64,000 nt of DNA from Paenibacillus sp. BIC5C1 (GTDB taxonomy: Bacteria > Bacillota > Bacilli > Paenibacillales > Paenibacillaceae): NCBI RefSeq assembly GCF_032399705.1, contig NZ_CP135922.1:5642001-5706000 (forward strand). Direction: 5' to 3'. The translations under genes and the position numbers were made by a program. This document shows, piece after piece, positions 42,244-52,307 of this stretch (its first letter is position 1; every line of letters begins with the position of its first letter). The notes under the pieces are model-generated. The model did not search any database and had not been told where the DNA came from. It saw nothing but the letters and a program-made list of their open reading frames with translations.

Positions 42244-43806
42244 TTAACGGGGAAATACAGCTTCTGTAACAGGCTTTCGTTTCCACTCAGACAACACAGA
42301 AATCAGACTCTCAATGGTTGCTTCTTCGGCCATCATGGTGACCTTCAAGCCTGCTGCTTCTGCCGTCTTCGCTGTAACAGGCCCGATACATGCAACCTCT
42401 ACATTTTCCAATAAAGGTAAGGGATCCTGCAATCCCATTCGTTTCAGAATGCTCATGAAATTGGTGACGGTGGATGAACTTGTGAAGGTCATCGCATGAA
42501 TCCCGCCCTCTTCAAGCAGCTTCAGCAGTTCATCGTCATCCTCGCCAGCCAGAATGGTGTCATAGATAATGGCCTCGGTAACCAGAAGTCCCCGCTCCCT
42601 CAACTGTTCAGGCAACCAGGAGCGCGCAAGATCTCCATGAGGTAAAAGAACCCTCTGCCCTTGCTTCAGTTCACTTTCAAAAGCTTCCAGCATACCTTCG
42701 GCCTGAAATGGCCCCTGAATGACCTCCGCTACAATGCCATACTTACGCAAAGCTTCCCCAGTGGAAGGTCCTACCGCTGCAACTCTCGCTTGATGAATGG
42801 CGCGAATATCCTTACCTTGCTGCTGCAAATGACGGAAAAAGAATTCCACTCCGTTTACGCTCGTGAAAAATACCCAGTCAAACGTATTTAACGCACCAAA
42901 AGCCTGTTTGACACTTTCCTGTGCCGACTCCCCTGATGGCATCACGGTCTCAATTACCGGAAATTCGTAAGGTTCACCGCCAAGTTCCTCGATTCGGTTG
43001 ACCAATTCACTAGCCTGACTGCGTGCTCGCGTCACCAAAATGCGTTTGCCAAACAGCGGCAGTGCTTCCGCCCATTTCAACTGTTCGCGCTGGTTTACCA
43101 CCTCACCAACAACAATGACAGCGGGTGGTTGAAAATTCGCAGCGATGACTTTTGCTTCGATATCTTCAAGCGTACCTGTGATCGTATCCTGCTCTGCCCT
43201 TGTGCCCCAGCGAATCAATGCCACTGGTGTTTGCGCAGGGCGTCCGTGACGAATCAACTGTTCGCTGATATATCCGATTTTGGAGACGCCCATCATAAAT
43301 ACCAGTGTGCCTGTAGCATTCGTCACTTTATCCCAATGAATACTGCGGTCAAGCTTGTCCGGACTCTCATGCCCCGTAATGATAGAAATAGAGGAAGCAT
43401 AGTCGCGGTGGGTCACAGGTATTCCAGCGTAAGCAGGTACACTTATTGCTGAGGTTACACCAGGTACGATTTCAAAAGGAACGCCGTTTTTGCGCAGCAG
43501 ATCAGCCTCTTCCCCTACGCGTCCGAATATCGTCGGGTCTCCCCCTTTAAGTCTGACCACAATCTTGCCTTCCAGTGCGAGATCAACCAACAGCTGGTTG
43601 ATTTCTTCCTGCTTCATCGTATGTCGATCCGGCCGTTTACCCACATAAATCTTAACCGCGCCGGGCTTCATTTGTTTGAGTAATCTTGGACTTGCCAACC
43701 GATCGTAAACAACAGCATCCGCCCGACCGATCGTTTCCCAGCCTTTTACCGTAATCAGCTTGGCGTCACCTGGACCTGCACCAACCAAAAAGACCTTCCC
43801 CACCAT
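42244..43806 (-). CDS. Fused uroporphyrinogen-III methyltransferase / uroporphyrinogen-III synthase
   Basis: A 520-residue two-domain protein. The N-terminal half (about 1-245) is SUMT/CobA: GKVFLVGAGPGDAKLITVKG, RLKGGDPTIFGRVGEE, and PVALIRWGTRAEQ. The C-terminal half (about 255-510) is HemD: GKRILVTRARSQASELVNRI, DWVFFTSVNGVEFFF, and FTSSSTVTNFMSIL. One chain thus makes uroporphyrinogen III and methylates it to precorrin-2, feeding siroheme (and possibly cobalamin). The ATG at 43806 lies four bases after the hemC stop with AGGGGATG upstream; the frame is open into hemC. B. subtilis has separate genes. Confidence 0.95.
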   Translation of the reverse strand: MVGKVFLVGAGPGDAKLITVKGWETIGRADAVVYDRLASPRLLKQMKPGAVKIYVGKRPDRHTMKQEEINQLLVDLALEGKIVVRLKGGDPTIFGRVGEEADLLRKNGVPFEIVPGVTSAISVPAYAGIPVTHRDYASSISIITGHESPDKLDRSIHWDKVTNATGTLVFMMGVSKIGYISEQLIRHGRPAQTPVALIRWGTRAEQDTITGTLEDIEAKVIAANFQPPAVIVVGEVVNQREQLKWAEALPLFGKRILVTRARSQASELVNRIEELGGEPYEFPVIETVMPSGESAQESVKQAFGALNTFDWVFFTSVNGVEFFFRHLQQQGKDIRAIHQARVAAVGPSTGEALRKYGIVAEVIQGPFQAEGMLEAFESELKQGQRVLLPHGDLARSWLPEQLRERGLLVTEAIIYDTILAGEDDDELLKLLEEGGIHAMTFTSSSTVTNFMSILKRMGLQDPLPLLENVEVACIGPVTAKTAEAAGLKVTMMAEEATIESLISVLSEWKRKPVTEAVFPR

Positions 43807-43810
43807 GACT

Positions 43811-44767
43811 TCATCCCCTAACTTCTGCCAGTATCTGCTCTGCTCCCCGTTCAATCAATCTCCAAGCCACTTCTTCTCCAAGACGAACCGGATCTTTGCC
43901 CGTCATCGCTTCTTTAAGAATCAGTCCGCCGTCCGGCGTACCGACCATACCTGTTAATTGTAACGTGTTTTGTCCATTCGGGGAATCTTCATCTTGCTGT
44001 GGAACCCATACGGCATGAGCTCCAATCGGAACCTGACAGCCCCCATTCAATACACTAAGGAAGCGACGTTCAGCCAACACAGGAAATGCGGTTTCCGGAT
44101 CGTTATACAACTGCAACAGATGGAGCAATTCGGCATCATCTTCACGGCATTCAATGCCGAGCGCACCCTGACCTATTGCGGGAAGACAAGCCTCCTCTGA
44201 CAGATACTCCGTAATTCGATCTTGCCAGCCCATTCGATACAACCCAGCGGCAGCCAAAATAATAGCGTCCAAACCTTCTGTCTCCAGCTTGCGCAGGCGG
44301 GAATCAATATTGCCACGAAGCGATTCAAGTTGCAAATCCGGACGGTATGCTTTCAGTTGACTGGATCGACGCAGACTGCTCGTCCCCACTCTTGCCCCTT
44401 CCGGCAATTGATCCAAAGTGAGTCCACCATTTGAAATCAGTGCATCACGAGGATCCGCACGGCGCGGAACTGCACCGTTCGTCAACCCTTGTGGCAGCTC
44501 GGAAGGCATATCCTTCATGCTATGAACAGCCATATCAATCGTGCGATCCATCATCGCCTGTTCAATCTCTTTGACAAATAGTCCTTTGCCTCCAACTTTT
44601 GACAAGGTTACGTCGAGAATCAAATCTCCTTTTGTAACGATTTTATGTACTTCAAAATCAAAAGCTAACCCTTCCCGTTCACAAATATCACGTAAATCTT
44701 GAATTACATGGCCTGTCTGGGTCAAAGCAAGTGCGCTTTGTCTGCTTCCCACTTTAATTGTCCGCAT
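43811..44767 (-). CDS. hemC: Porphobilinogen deaminase (hydroxymethylbilane synthase)
   Basis: Polymerises four porphobilinogens to hydroxymethylbilane. It has 318 residues with [16 protein letters not shown] at the start, [29 protein letters not shown], and the dipyrromethane cofactor cysteine in [13 protein letters not shown]. The ATG follows GGAGGACGTGTAGAC. It lies two bases after the sirC-like gene and directly before cobA-hemD. Confidence 0.96.
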   Translation of the reverse strand: MRTIKVGSRQSALALTQTGHVIQDLRDICEREGLAFDFEVHKIVTKGDLILDVTLSKVGGKGLFVKEIEQAMMDRTIDMAVHSMKDMPSELPQGLTNGAVPRRADPRDALISNGGLTLDQLPEGARVGTSSLRRSSQLKAYRPDLQLESLRGNIDSRLRKLETEGLDAIILAAAGLYRMGWQDRITEYLSEEACLPAIGQGALGIECREDDAELLHLLQLYNDPETAFPVLAERRFLSVLNGGCQVPIGAHAVWVPQQDEDSPNGQNTLQLTGMVGTPDGGLILKEAMTGKDPVRLGEEVAWRLIERGAEQILAEVRG

Positions 44768-44769
44768 GT

Positions 44770-45420
44770 CTACACGTCCTCCTGATTATGGGATATCCAG
44801 TCCCCAATTTGTTCTTCGGTCCACCACTCAAACTGACCTGTACGGATCTTTTCCAGCACATTCATTTCGGTTAAACGACGAAGTAATTTAGCTCTGACAC
44901 CTGAAGAAGATACACGTGCCTTTACTTCCATCCTCATCTGATACAAAAATTCAATATATGTCTCGTACTCATCTCCGAATTGCTGCTCCAAGGTGTCACG
45001 AATCTCTGCTGCGGCCACAGGTCCTGCTCCAGCTGTCGATATCGCAATGCTCAGTCTTCCACGCCGGACCACACTTGGTGTAATAAAGGTGCTTCGCTCA
45101 GAAGATATGGCGTCATTAACCAGTATACCCGCTTCTTCAGCTTCTTGGACAACAGCTGTGTTCACTTCACTATGGTCGGTTGCTGCATATACGAGAAAGG
45201 CCCCCCGCAAATCTCCATTGCGGTAGGACCGGGCCAGCCATTGAATTCGGGAATCATGATGCAATTGTTGTAACGTTGGCGTAACTTCCGGACTAATCAC
45301 CTTGATTTGCGCTTCTGCATGAAGCAAACCTTTTATTTTACGTTCAGCGACACGTCCGCCTCCAACCACGAAGCAGGATTTCCCTGATATATCCATAAAT
45401 ATTGGCGTGTACCGCTCCAT
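44770..45420 (-). CDS. Precorrin-2 dehydrogenase (SirC / Met8-N family)
   Basis: NAD-dependent oxidation of precorrin-2 to sirohydrochlorin; some family members also chelate iron. From the ATG at 45420 it has 216 residues: Rossmann start [40 protein letters not shown] and [16 protein letters not shown], followed by a helical C-terminal domain. It lies four bases after the hemX stop and two before hemC. With the CobA domain two genes on, it completes the route to siroheme. No separate SirB chelatase gene is seen. Confidence 0.92.
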   Translation of the reverse strand: MERYTPIFMDISGKSCFVVGGGRVAERKIKGLLHAEAQIKVISPEVTPTLQQLHHDSRIQWLARSYRNGDLRGAFLVYAATDHSEVNTAVVQEAEEAGILVNDAISSERSTFITPSVVRRGRLSIAISTAGAGPVAAAEIRDTLEQQFGDEYETYIEFLYQMRMEVKARVSSSGVRAKLLRRLTEMNVLEKIRTGQFEWWTEEQIGDWISHNQEDV

Positions 45421-45424
45421 CCCT

Positions 45425-46261
45425 TCACTCTCCCGTCCAACGATGAAACGCTGAGTACGCATTGGATAAAAAACTGATAATGACAAAGCCGTATCCGATC
45501 AGCGTCCATCTCGCCATAATGACTGTGGAAAACTGTTTTCTTCTCTTAAAGACGAAGTATCCCACATAGATTGCTATGGCTAGTCCTGTTGCAATAACCT
45601 TGAGATCCAAGAGCAGGCTCCAACGCGTTTCGGCCACAATGGACAATACCGCGAGCATGATAGAAACACCGAGAAGAGGTGTGCCTATCAATGTAGCACC
45701 ATCCATATATTTGCCGATCACTTCGAGACTCGGCAGACGACGTACGGTATCATTCCATTTCTTATTCTTCAGCTTACGGTGCAAAAACAGATATAACAAG
45801 GCAAATACAGCACCCACCGTCAGAGCCGCAAAACCAAGATTGGCCAACGTAATATGCATAATAAGCAATCCATGCACAGTCTGCCAGTTATGCAGAGATA
45901 TCTCACCTGCTGTAAACCACAATCGATTCAACACCGTAACGGAGAAACCAACCACGTTCAGCAATAAAATGACAAATTCGGAACGCTGAATTCGAGTCAT
46001 TACTAGAGACATCAACACAATACTAAATGAAAAGATAAACAAAAAATCAAACGTGGTATAAATCGGAAAATGACCTTCGGTTAGCATGCGTAAAATGACA
46101 TGGAACACCTGAAGCGCCCACACAACAACAAGAAACCCTGTGCCTGTCCGCTTCGCCCCCGCATTGCGTCGAATGCAGTCCGAGAAATAGAACAGTAGGC
46201 TCAGGGCATACATATAAATTAAAGCTTCATAAATTTGTTCAGCTAGGGTCAAGCTGCCCAC
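45425..46261 (-). CDS. hemX: HemX/CcsA-family membrane protein
   Basis: In B. subtilis HemX negatively affects the cellular level of glutamyl-tRNA reductase; the fold belongs to the cytochrome c assembly (CcsA) family. It has 278 residues with about eight membrane segments and the conserved WQTVHGLLIMHITLANLGFA, with histidines typical of the family. It starts (GTG) close to the hemA stop, so it is coupled to hemA. A role in c-type cytochrome assembly is possible, but context favours HemX. Confidence 0.9.
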   Translation of the reverse strand: MGSLTLAEQIYEALIYMYALSLLFYFSDCIRRNAGAKRTGTGFLVVVWALQVFHVILRMLTEGHFPIYTTFDFLFIFSFSIVLMSLVMTRIQRSEFVILLLNVVGFSVTVLNRLWFTAGEISLHNWQTVHGLLIMHITLANLGFAALTVGAVFALLYLFLHRKLKNKKWNDTVRRLPSLEVIGKYMDGATLIGTPLLGVSIMLAVLSIVAETRWSLLLDLKVIATGLAIAIYVGYFVFKRRKQFSTVIMARWTLIGYGFVIISFLSNAYSAFHRWTGE

Positions 46262-46266
46262 CCGCC

Positions 46267-47655
46267 TTATACGCCTGCCGGAGCATAAGCCGGCACGGGG
46301 TCTTGCCGGGAATCGTTAAGATGAACGGGATCCGGTTTGCGCAGAGCCGTGGCATCACTCTGACTTACTTTCTCAGCGGCCACCTCTACTGCATCCTCCA
46401 GAGCAAAGATCTGAGTAAACATGCGCAGTGCTTCATCGCCATGCTTGGTACCAGCCATTTCCTTAATCCGGTTAATCGGATCGGTCGTCATTTGATTCAC
46501 GATACTTTTCGTCAGACGGCGGATAACTTTACGCTGATGTTCATCCAGTTCAGGCAATTTATTAAACAGACTATCCATTGTTTCTTCATGAATGGAAGCA
46601 CCTTTTTCCTGCAATGCCCGAATGACAGGACGAACGCCCAAGGTTTTGAGCCATTGATAATAATCTTCCATCTCAAGTTCAATCATTTTCTCGATCTTAG
46701 CAGCTTCTACCTTGCGCATCTCCAGATTGCTTTCCACGATCCCTTCCAAATCATCAATATCATAAAGGAATACATTGGATAACTCGCCGATCGCCGGATC
46801 GATATCCCGCGGAACAGCAATATCAATCAGGAACAGTGGACGCGATTGACGACGCTTCATGCTCTCTCGAACGACAGTGGCATCCAGTACATATCTTTCT
46901 GCCCCCGTCGAACTAATGACAATATCAACCTCATTCAGTCGCTCTAATGCCTGTTCCATCGTACAAGGGGTCCCCCGAAACTTCGCTGCCAATTCCTCAG
47001 CTCGCGCAAGTGTCCGATTCGCCACAATGACTTCGGAGGCTCCGTTGCTATATAAGTGTTTTACTGTAAGTTCACTCATTTTGCCGGCACCCAGAATCAG
47101 CACCTTCTTATCCGTAAACATACCAAAGATACGCTTGCCTAATTCTACAGCAGCATAACTTACAGATACCGCACTCTCTCCGATCGAAGTCTCTGAATGT
47201 GCCCTTTTGCCCAATGTAACAGCTTGTTTGAACAGCATGTTAAACCAGGTTCCAGTAGCTTTCTCTTCCTGTGCTTTGAAAAAAGCCTGTTTCACCTGTC
47301 CAAGAATCTGAGTCTCGCCAATAACCATTGAGTCCAGCCCACAAATGACACGGAACAAATGGCGCATAGCTTGATCATCTTCATATATATATAAGTGTTG
47401 CGTAAATTCTTCCCGCGGAACATTAAACCATTGTTCCATGAACGTCCGAATAAAATAACCACACATGTGAAGACGGTCTACCACAACATACAACTCGGTA
47501 CGGTTACATGTGGCTACGATTACACCTTCCAATACACTCTTGGTCAGCTTGAGCTGCTGCAGCGCTTCAGACAAGTCCTTTTCTGCAAATGTGAATCGTT
47601 CCCTAACCTCTACAGGCGCCGTGCGATAATTCAAACCAACGACAACGATGTGCAT
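46267..47655 (-). CDS. hemA: Glutamyl-tRNA reductase
   Basis: Reduces Glu-tRNA-Glu to glutamate-1-semialdehyde, the first committed step of the C5 pathway. It has 462 residues: catalytic domain with the nucleophile C50 in VATCNRTELY, histidine in MRHLFRV, GETQILGQVKQAF, NADPH domain with LILGAGKMSELTVKHL, and a C-terminal dimerisation domain (about 310-430). It heads the hem operon. A candidate extended -10 promoter lies about 80 bp upstream. Confidence 0.97.
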   Translation of the reverse strand: MHIVVVGLNYRTAPVEVRERFTFAEKDLSEALQQLKLTKSVLEGVIVATCNRTELYVVVDRLHMCGYFIRTFMEQWFNVPREEFTQHLYIYEDDQAMRHLFRVICGLDSMVIGETQILGQVKQAFFKAQEEKATGTWFNMLFKQAVTLGKRAHSETSIGESAVSVSYAAVELGKRIFGMFTDKKVLILGAGKMSELTVKHLYSNGASEVIVANRTLARAEELAAKFRGTPCTMEQALERLNEVDIVISSTGAERYVLDATVVRESMKRRQSRPLFLIDIAVPRDIDPAIGELSNVFLYDIDDLEGIVESNLEMRKVEAAKIEKMIELEMEDYYQWLKTLGVRPVIRALQEKGASIHEETMDSLFNKLPELDEHQRKVIRRLTKSIVNQMTTDPINRIKEMAGTKHGDEALRMFTQIFALEDAVEVAAEKVSQSDATALRKPDPVHLNDSRQDPVPAYAPAGV

Positions 47656-47733
47656 TGCAAGTTCACCTGCCTAATAAATTTCCAATCAAAGTGTTTTCTA
47701 CATATGTTCATCCATTTATGATTGACATGGTTA

Positions 47734-47739
47734 ATTATA
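47734..47739 (-). promoter_or_regulatory. Extended -10 promoter candidate for the hem operon
   Basis: TGATATAAT on the minus strand (-10 TATAAT at 47734-47739) about 80 bp before hemA. No clear -35 at the expected place. Two direct copies of CATTTCATAAA-type text lie upstream at about 47768-47790 and may be regulatory. Confidence 0.5.
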
Positions 47740-47905
47740 TCACACATCCATAGTATGACTGGGCCATTTTTATGAAATGTTTATGAAATCCCCATGTAAA
47801 TCATCTTATGCATTGTCATTTATTGTAGTGTCTCACCAATCTTCACCGTTATGCGTTAAATACTTGTTTTAAAGATAAAGATTCATGAAAATCCCATATA
47901 AAACA

Positions 47906-47933
47906 AATAGCCATGGATGGCTCCATGACTATT
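47906..47933 (-). terminator. Terminator-like hairpin in the hemA upstream region
   Basis: Twelve-base arms AATAGTCATGGA/TCCATGGCTATT with one mismatch, a four-base loop, then TTGTTTTAT on the minus strand. It overlaps the stop codon of the tiny ORF at 47929-47994. Confidence 0.6.
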
Positions 47934-47994
47934 CAGGTTTGGGGTGATCTTCGCTCCATCCCGATATGTAAACATTATTCATACTGTCGAACAT
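47929..47994 (-). CDS. Candidate 21-codon small ORF before hemA
   Basis: An ATG-started frame of 21 codons, encoding a hydrophilic peptide with NNVYISGWSEDHPKPE at its end. It is bounded by a promoter-like sequence (48040-48068) and a terminator hairpin starting at its stop. It has no close ribosome-binding site; a GTGGAG lies before a still shorter overlapping frame (nine codons, MKLNACSTV), so it would need coupling. It may equally be part of a small RNA. I do not recognise the peptide. Confidence 0.25.
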   Translation of the reverse strand: MFDSMNNVYISGWSEDHPKPE

Positions 47995-48039
47995 GCATTT
48001 AGTTTCATTTCTGGTATCTCCACTTGCAATTCGAGATTA

Positions 48040-48068
48040 AAAATAACATCTATTCAAAGGGATTGCAA
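48040..48068 (-). promoter_or_regulatory. Promoter-like sequence for the small unit
   Basis: Minus strand -35 TTGCAA (48063-48068), 17-bp spacer, -10 TATTTT (48040-48045). Points toward the small ORF and terminator at 47906-47994. Confidence 0.4.
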
Positions 48069-48126
48069 CCCCTTTTAGGAAGATAAAAATAAAAGATTAC
48101 GGACCGAGCAAGCTACCAAAATCAAA

Positions 48127-48182
48127 AAAAAATCCCCTTTCGCAGCTGCCTGGAATGTGCCAGATCAGAGCATTGGGGGATG
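48127..48182 (-). terminator. Terminator after the 48218-48808 gene
   Basis: ATCCCC...GGGGAT closing stem with a long partly paired interior, followed by eight T residues on the minus strand. Confidence 0.75.
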
Positions 48183-48217
48183 GTTCGTTGGGGACTTGTA
48201 TTATTCACACTTTTAGG

Positions 48218-48808
48218 TCAATAGGCTTCAAGCTCAAACAGCCGTTTCTGGTGGCGAGCAAGCTTTTCATCAATCTGCTGGAGCTGTTCAGAAGTAGAAA
48301 CATCCATTCTTGCATCGAGTAACGAATCAATCTCGGCGTATACCCGAATGATCTCGCGTTCAACATCCCGTGCCTGGAATACACGCTGTAACTCAAGCAA
48401 CGAATTTTTGTATTCATAGATGACACGGATATTCTCACCGGTCTGCTCTACAATTTTACGAACAACGCCTTGAGTATAAACATACGTCATGGTGAACTCT
48501 TCATAAATTCGATGAACAACGCCGTCACCCTTAAAGGTCATAAAGAGCTTCCGGACTACGTTCGTCAGATGATGGTTTACCAAGCGGCAAGATAACTCAC
48601 AGATATAAAACCCTTCCCTGCGGTCAAACGGGAAATGAACTTCTTCTCCACTCACATCTACGAGCACAATTTCCTGACAGCCATTCTCCATCACCTTCAC
48701 ACGTTGATGAATCCGGCCGTCTTCTGTCATCCGCAAAAACTGATGCATCTGGGGTTCTGATAATTTCAAAGTGGCTTTAACATACTCTGTAGCTAATCGC
48801 TGAGCCAT
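48218..48808 (-). CDS. Unrecognised protein between engB and hemA
   Basis: A 196-residue soluble protein with no signal or membrane segment. The N-terminal half looks alpha/beta with strands (MHQFLRMTEDGRIHQRVKV, EIVLVDVSGEEVHFPFD), and the C-terminal third (about 140-196) is strongly helical and charged, probably coiled coil. Cysteines lie in YICELSCR. The ATG at 48808 follows GAGGAG at five bases, and its own terminator follows, so it is a real monocistronic gene. B. subtilis has ysxD at the equivalent place, but I cannot claim similarity. Function is unknown. Confidence 0.75.
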   Translation of the reverse strand: MAQRLATEYVKATLKLSEPQMHQFLRMTEDGRIHQRVKVMENGCQEIVLVDVSGEEVHFPFDRREGFYICELSCRLVNHHLTNVVRKLFMTFKGDGVVHRIYEEFTMTYVYTQGVVRKIVEQTGENIRVIYEYKNSLLELQRVFQARDVEREIIRVYAEIDSLLDARMDVSTSEQLQQIDEKLARHQKRLFELEAY

Positions 48809-49071
48809 AAAAATCTCCTCAATTCTTTCCCGATTGTTTTGTTTCCTGCACATGTGGCAGTGATCTCAAAATTCTTCAGGTCGGCAAGGCCGCTACTTTG
48901 GTACTGTTACGATTGCACCTATACTCATTATACACTACCGTATAGCTATTTCGCCCCAAAATAAAACAATGAATTTTCACGAAAATCCATAATATATGGA
49001 TTAATTCTTAATCGCATCAAAGATTCACCCCAGTTGCTCGCTTTCCTGCGCCGAAATGCCGTAATTCCCGG

Positions 49072-49725
49072 TTATCCGTTAATTTCGGAGTCTTCGTGAT
49101 TTTCCTCAGCCTGTGGCTCTTCTTCCGCTGAAGCTTGACCGATTCCGGCAAAGCGGGTAATGATCTCCCATAATTCTTCTTTTCCTATACCTTCTTCTGA
49201 AGAAAACGGTACAAACAGATCACCTGGACGAAGATCCAGCCCTTGCTTGATGATTTTGATATGTTTTGGTCGACGTGTTTTGGGGATCTTGTCCAGTTTG
49301 GTTGCTACCACAACGAGAGGAAGCCCATGATGACGCAGCCATTCATTCATCATTTTGTCATCCTTGGATGGTTCGTGTCTGATATCCACCATCTGCATAA
49401 CGAGCTTCAATTCCTTGCGCTGCAATAGGTACTTCTCCATCATCTTACCCCAGGCAAAACGCTGCTCTTTCGATACCTTGGCATAGCCATAACCCGGAAA
49501 ATCGACAAAGTAGAGATCCTGATTGATCTTATAATAGTTCAGTTGCTGGGTCTTACCAGGGGTAGAACTTGTCCGTGCCAAGTTTTTGCGATTAATCAAA
49601 CGGTTGATCAAAGATGATTTCCCTACATTGGATCGTCCCGCCAAGGCAATCTCGGGCAGGCCGTCCTCGGGGTATTGTTCAGGCCGAACGGCACTGATAA
49701 TAAATTCGGATTGATTTACTTTCAT
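49072..49725 (-). CDS. engB: EngB/YsxC ribosome-assembly GTPase
   Basis: Essential GTPase of late 50S assembly. It has 217 residues with G1 [16 protein letters not shown]2 region [17 protein letters not shown]3 [11 protein letters not shown] and G4 ATKLDKIPK. An acidic C-terminal tail (about 198-217, Glu-rich) is beyond the family core. It follows lonA as in B. subtilis but is separated by a terminator, so it probably has its own promoter. Confidence 0.96.
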   Translation of the reverse strand: MKVNQSEFIISAVRPEQYPEDGLPEIALAGRSNVGKSSLINRLINRKNLARTSSTPGKTQQLNYYKINQDLYFVDFPGYGYAKVSKEQRFAWGKMMEKYLLQRKELKLVMQMVDIRHEPSKDDKMMNEWLRHHGLPLVVVATKLDKIPKTRRPKHIKIIKQGLDLRPGDLFVPFSSEEGIGKEELWEIITRFAGIGQASAEEEPQAEENHEDSEING

Positions 49726-49806
49726 AATGTATCTTTCCTCTCTTTAACTCCTGTGCTCTGACTTAGAGCTGTTGTTGGTATTATGCCATGGATTGTTCTA
49801 TCATAC

Positions 49807-49852
49807 CAAAAAAACCGTTCCAGCGGACGCCAAAGCTTCCGCAGAACGGTTT
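49807..49852 (-). terminator. Terminator after lonA
   Basis: AAACCGTTCTGCGGA...TCCGCTGGAACGGTTT followed by TTTTTGG on the minus strand, about 30 bp after lonA. Confidence 0.88.
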
Positions 49853-49881
49853 ACTCTTCATACGATCCCTGGTTTAACGAA

Positions 49882-52221
49882 CTACAGGTGTAATCCTGCC
49901 TGTTCCACAAGCGCATGTTGCAGCACTTGATCCATATGAGCTACGGGGACAAATTCCACATCTTCCTTGATACTGTCCGGAATATCCCGCAGGTCCCGTT
50001 CGTTATCCTTGGGCAATAATATTTTTTTGTAACCGGCGCGATGGGCCGCCAGTGATTTTTCCTTAAGTCCGCCGATTGGCAACACACGACCACGCAGCGT
50101 TATTTCACCAGTCATGGCAATGTCTTTGGAGACATGTTTGTTCGTTAGAGCAGAGATCAATGCAGTCGCCATTGTAATTCCTGCAGATGGTCCATCCTTC
50201 GGAATGGCTCCTTCCGGAACGTGGATATGGATATCGTTCTTCTCGTGGAAGTCGGACGGAATGCCAAGCTGTGCAGCTTTGGATCGGGTGTAGCTGAATG
50301 CCGCCTGAGCCGATTCCTTCATGACATCGCCCAATTTACCCGTCAGCGTCAGCTTGCCTGTTCCAGGTACAACGGTAACCTCGATCACGAGGGTATCTCC
50401 ACCCACTTCCGTCCACGCCAGTCCCGTCACCGTACCAATCTGATCTTCCAGTTCGGCCATACCATAGCGGAATTTACCCGGACCAAGATAATCCTTCACT
50501 TCATCCGGTGTAATGTTAATCTGACCTTCCGCACCAGAGACGATGTTTTTGGCTGCTTTCCGGCACAACGAAGCCATCTGCTGTTCGAGATTCCGCACGC
50601 CGGACTCTCGTGTATATTCACGAATGACACGCAGCAAGCTGTCATCCCCGATATTCAGTTGGTCTTCCTCCAGGCCATGGTCCTGTTTCTGTTTCGGCAG
50701 CAAATAGTTTTTGGCGATTTGCAGCTTCTCCAGCTCAGTATACCCCGGAATATTGAGCATCTCCATCCGGTCCAGAAGCGGACGTGGAATGTTATGCACT
50801 GTGTTGGCAGTTGTAATAAACATAACGTTAGATAAGTCAAACGGCAACTCTACAAAGTGGTCACTAAACGTGTTGTTCTGTTCGGGATCTAGTACCTCAA
50901 GCAACGCTGCGGAAGGGTCTCCACGGAAGTCGGAAGCCATTTTATCAATCTCGTCCAGCAGGAACACCGGATTGAGTGAACCCGCTGTCTTCATGCCCTG
51001 AATGATACGGCCTGGCATTGCCCCCACATAGGTACGACGATGACCGCGAATTTCCGCTTCATCTCGCACGCCACCCAGCGATATTCTAACGAATTCGCGT
51101 CCAAGGGATCTGGCGATGGAGCGAGCAAGCGATGTTTTGCCGACCCCTGGAGGTCCAACAAGACAAAGGATCGGTCCTTTAAGCTTTTTCACCAGCTTCT
51201 GAACAGCCAGATATTCAAGCACACGTTCTTTCGGTTTTTCCAAACCGTAGTGATCTGCATTTAGCACATCTTCAGCCTTCTGAATATCCAGATCATCGGC
51301 TGTCATCTGCGTCCAAGGCAGTCCCAGCAGCCAATCCACATAGTTGCGGATAACGCCGCCTTCGGCAGAACTTGATGGCATTTTCTCCAGTCGATCAATT
51401 TCTTTCTCAACCTTTTCCTTCACCTTGTCCGGCAAGTCAAGAGCCTCCATCTGATTTCGGAGTTCCTCCACCTCGCCAGCACGGCCTTCTTTCTCGCCCA
51501 GCTCTTTCTGAATCGCCTTCATCTGCTCCCGCAGATAGTATTCTTTCTGGGTTTTCTCCATCTGTTTCTTCACGCGCTGGCTGATTTTGCGTTCAAGCTC
51601 CAGTACTTCCCGCTCATTGTTCAGGATGTCCAGCAACTTCTCCAGCCGTTCACGAACGTCAATGGTCTCCAAAATCTCCTGTTTGTCCTTGATCTTCAAT
51701 GACAGGTGACTGGTGATAACATCAGCCAAGCGACCGGGTTCTTCAATATCGGACACAGCCGCAAGTGTCTCAGGTGTAACCTTTTTGGACAGATTAATAT
51801 AATTTTCGAACTGGTTCAGAACTGTACGCATCAGTGCATCCGTTTCCGGATGGCTGTTCTCCTCTTCAGGAAGCTCTTGAGCCAGAACCTCATAGTATTC
51901 CTCGTTGTCCGTATATTCAATGATTTCAGCCCGTTCCAAGCCTTCCACAAGTACACGAATCGTCCCGTTTGGAAGCTTCAGCATCTGTCTGACTTTGGCA
52001 ACGGTTCCGATTCTGAAAATATCTTCTTGTGTTGGTTCTTCAATATTTACCTCGGCTTGGGAACATAGGAGAATCAAATGTTCTTCTACCATCGCTTTTT
52101 CTAAAGCCTTGACCGATTTCTCCCGGCCCACATCGAGATGCAGTACCATACTCGGGTAGACGAGAAGTCCTCTTAAAGGCAGTAAAGGAAAACGACGACC
52201 TTTCGCTTTGCTCGGTCCCAT
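49882..52221 (-). CDS. lon: ATP-dependent protease LonA
   Basis: Cytoplasmic AAA+ serine protease. From the ATG at 52221 it has 779 residues: N-terminal substrate domain (about 10-200), coiled coil (about 200-290), AAA+ domain with Walker [19 protein letters not shown] and Walker [11 protein letters not shown], and the C-terminal protease domain with catalytic serine in [12 protein letters not shown] and lysine in [14 protein letters not shown]. The frame is open to 52263, but GGAGGTG lies eight bases before the 52221 ATG. It lies directly downstream of lonB without a terminator between. Confidence 0.97.
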   Translation of the reverse strand: MGPSKAKGRRFPLLPLRGLLVYPSMVLHLDVGREKSVKALEKAMVEEHLILLCSQAEVNIEEPTQEDIFRIGTVAKVRQMLKLPNGTIRVLVEGLERAEIIEYTDNEEYYEVLAQELPEEENSHPETDALMRTVLNQFENYINLSKKVTPETLAAVSDIEEPGRLADVITSHLSLKIKDKQEILETIDVRERLEKLLDILNNEREVLELERKISQRVKKQMEKTQKEYYLREQMKAIQKELGEKEGRAGEVEELRNQMEALDLPDKVKEKVEKEIDRLEKMPSSSAEGGVIRNYVDWLLGLPWTQMTADDLDIQKAEDVLNADHYGLEKPKERVLEYLAVQKLVKKLKGPILCLVGPPGVGKTSLARSIARSLGREFVRISLGGVRDEAEIRGHRRTYVGAMPGRIIQGMKTAGSLNPVFLLDEIDKMASDFRGDPSAALLEVLDPEQNNTFSDHFVELPFDLSNVMFITTANTVHNIPRPLLDRMEMLNIPGYTELEKLQIAKNYLLPKQKQDHGLEEDQLNIGDDSLLRVIREYTRESGVRNLEQQMASLCRKAAKNIVSGAEGQINITPDEVKDYLGPGKFRYGMAELEDQIGTVTGLAWTEVGGDTLVIEVTVVPGTGKLTLTGKLGDVMKESAQAAFSYTRSKAAQLGIPSDFHEKNDIHIHVPEGAIPKDGPSAGITMATALISALTNKHVSKDIAMTGEITLRGRVLPIGGLKEKSLAAHRAGYKKILLPKDNERDLRDIPDSIKEDVEFVPVAHMDQVLQHALVEQAGLHL

Positions 52222-52307
52222 CGCTTTCGCACCTCCAATGGCTCTCAGGTTGTAGTCATTCATTATTCTATCAAATGTTCACATAAAAAACCAATGAAGG
52301 GAAGCGC

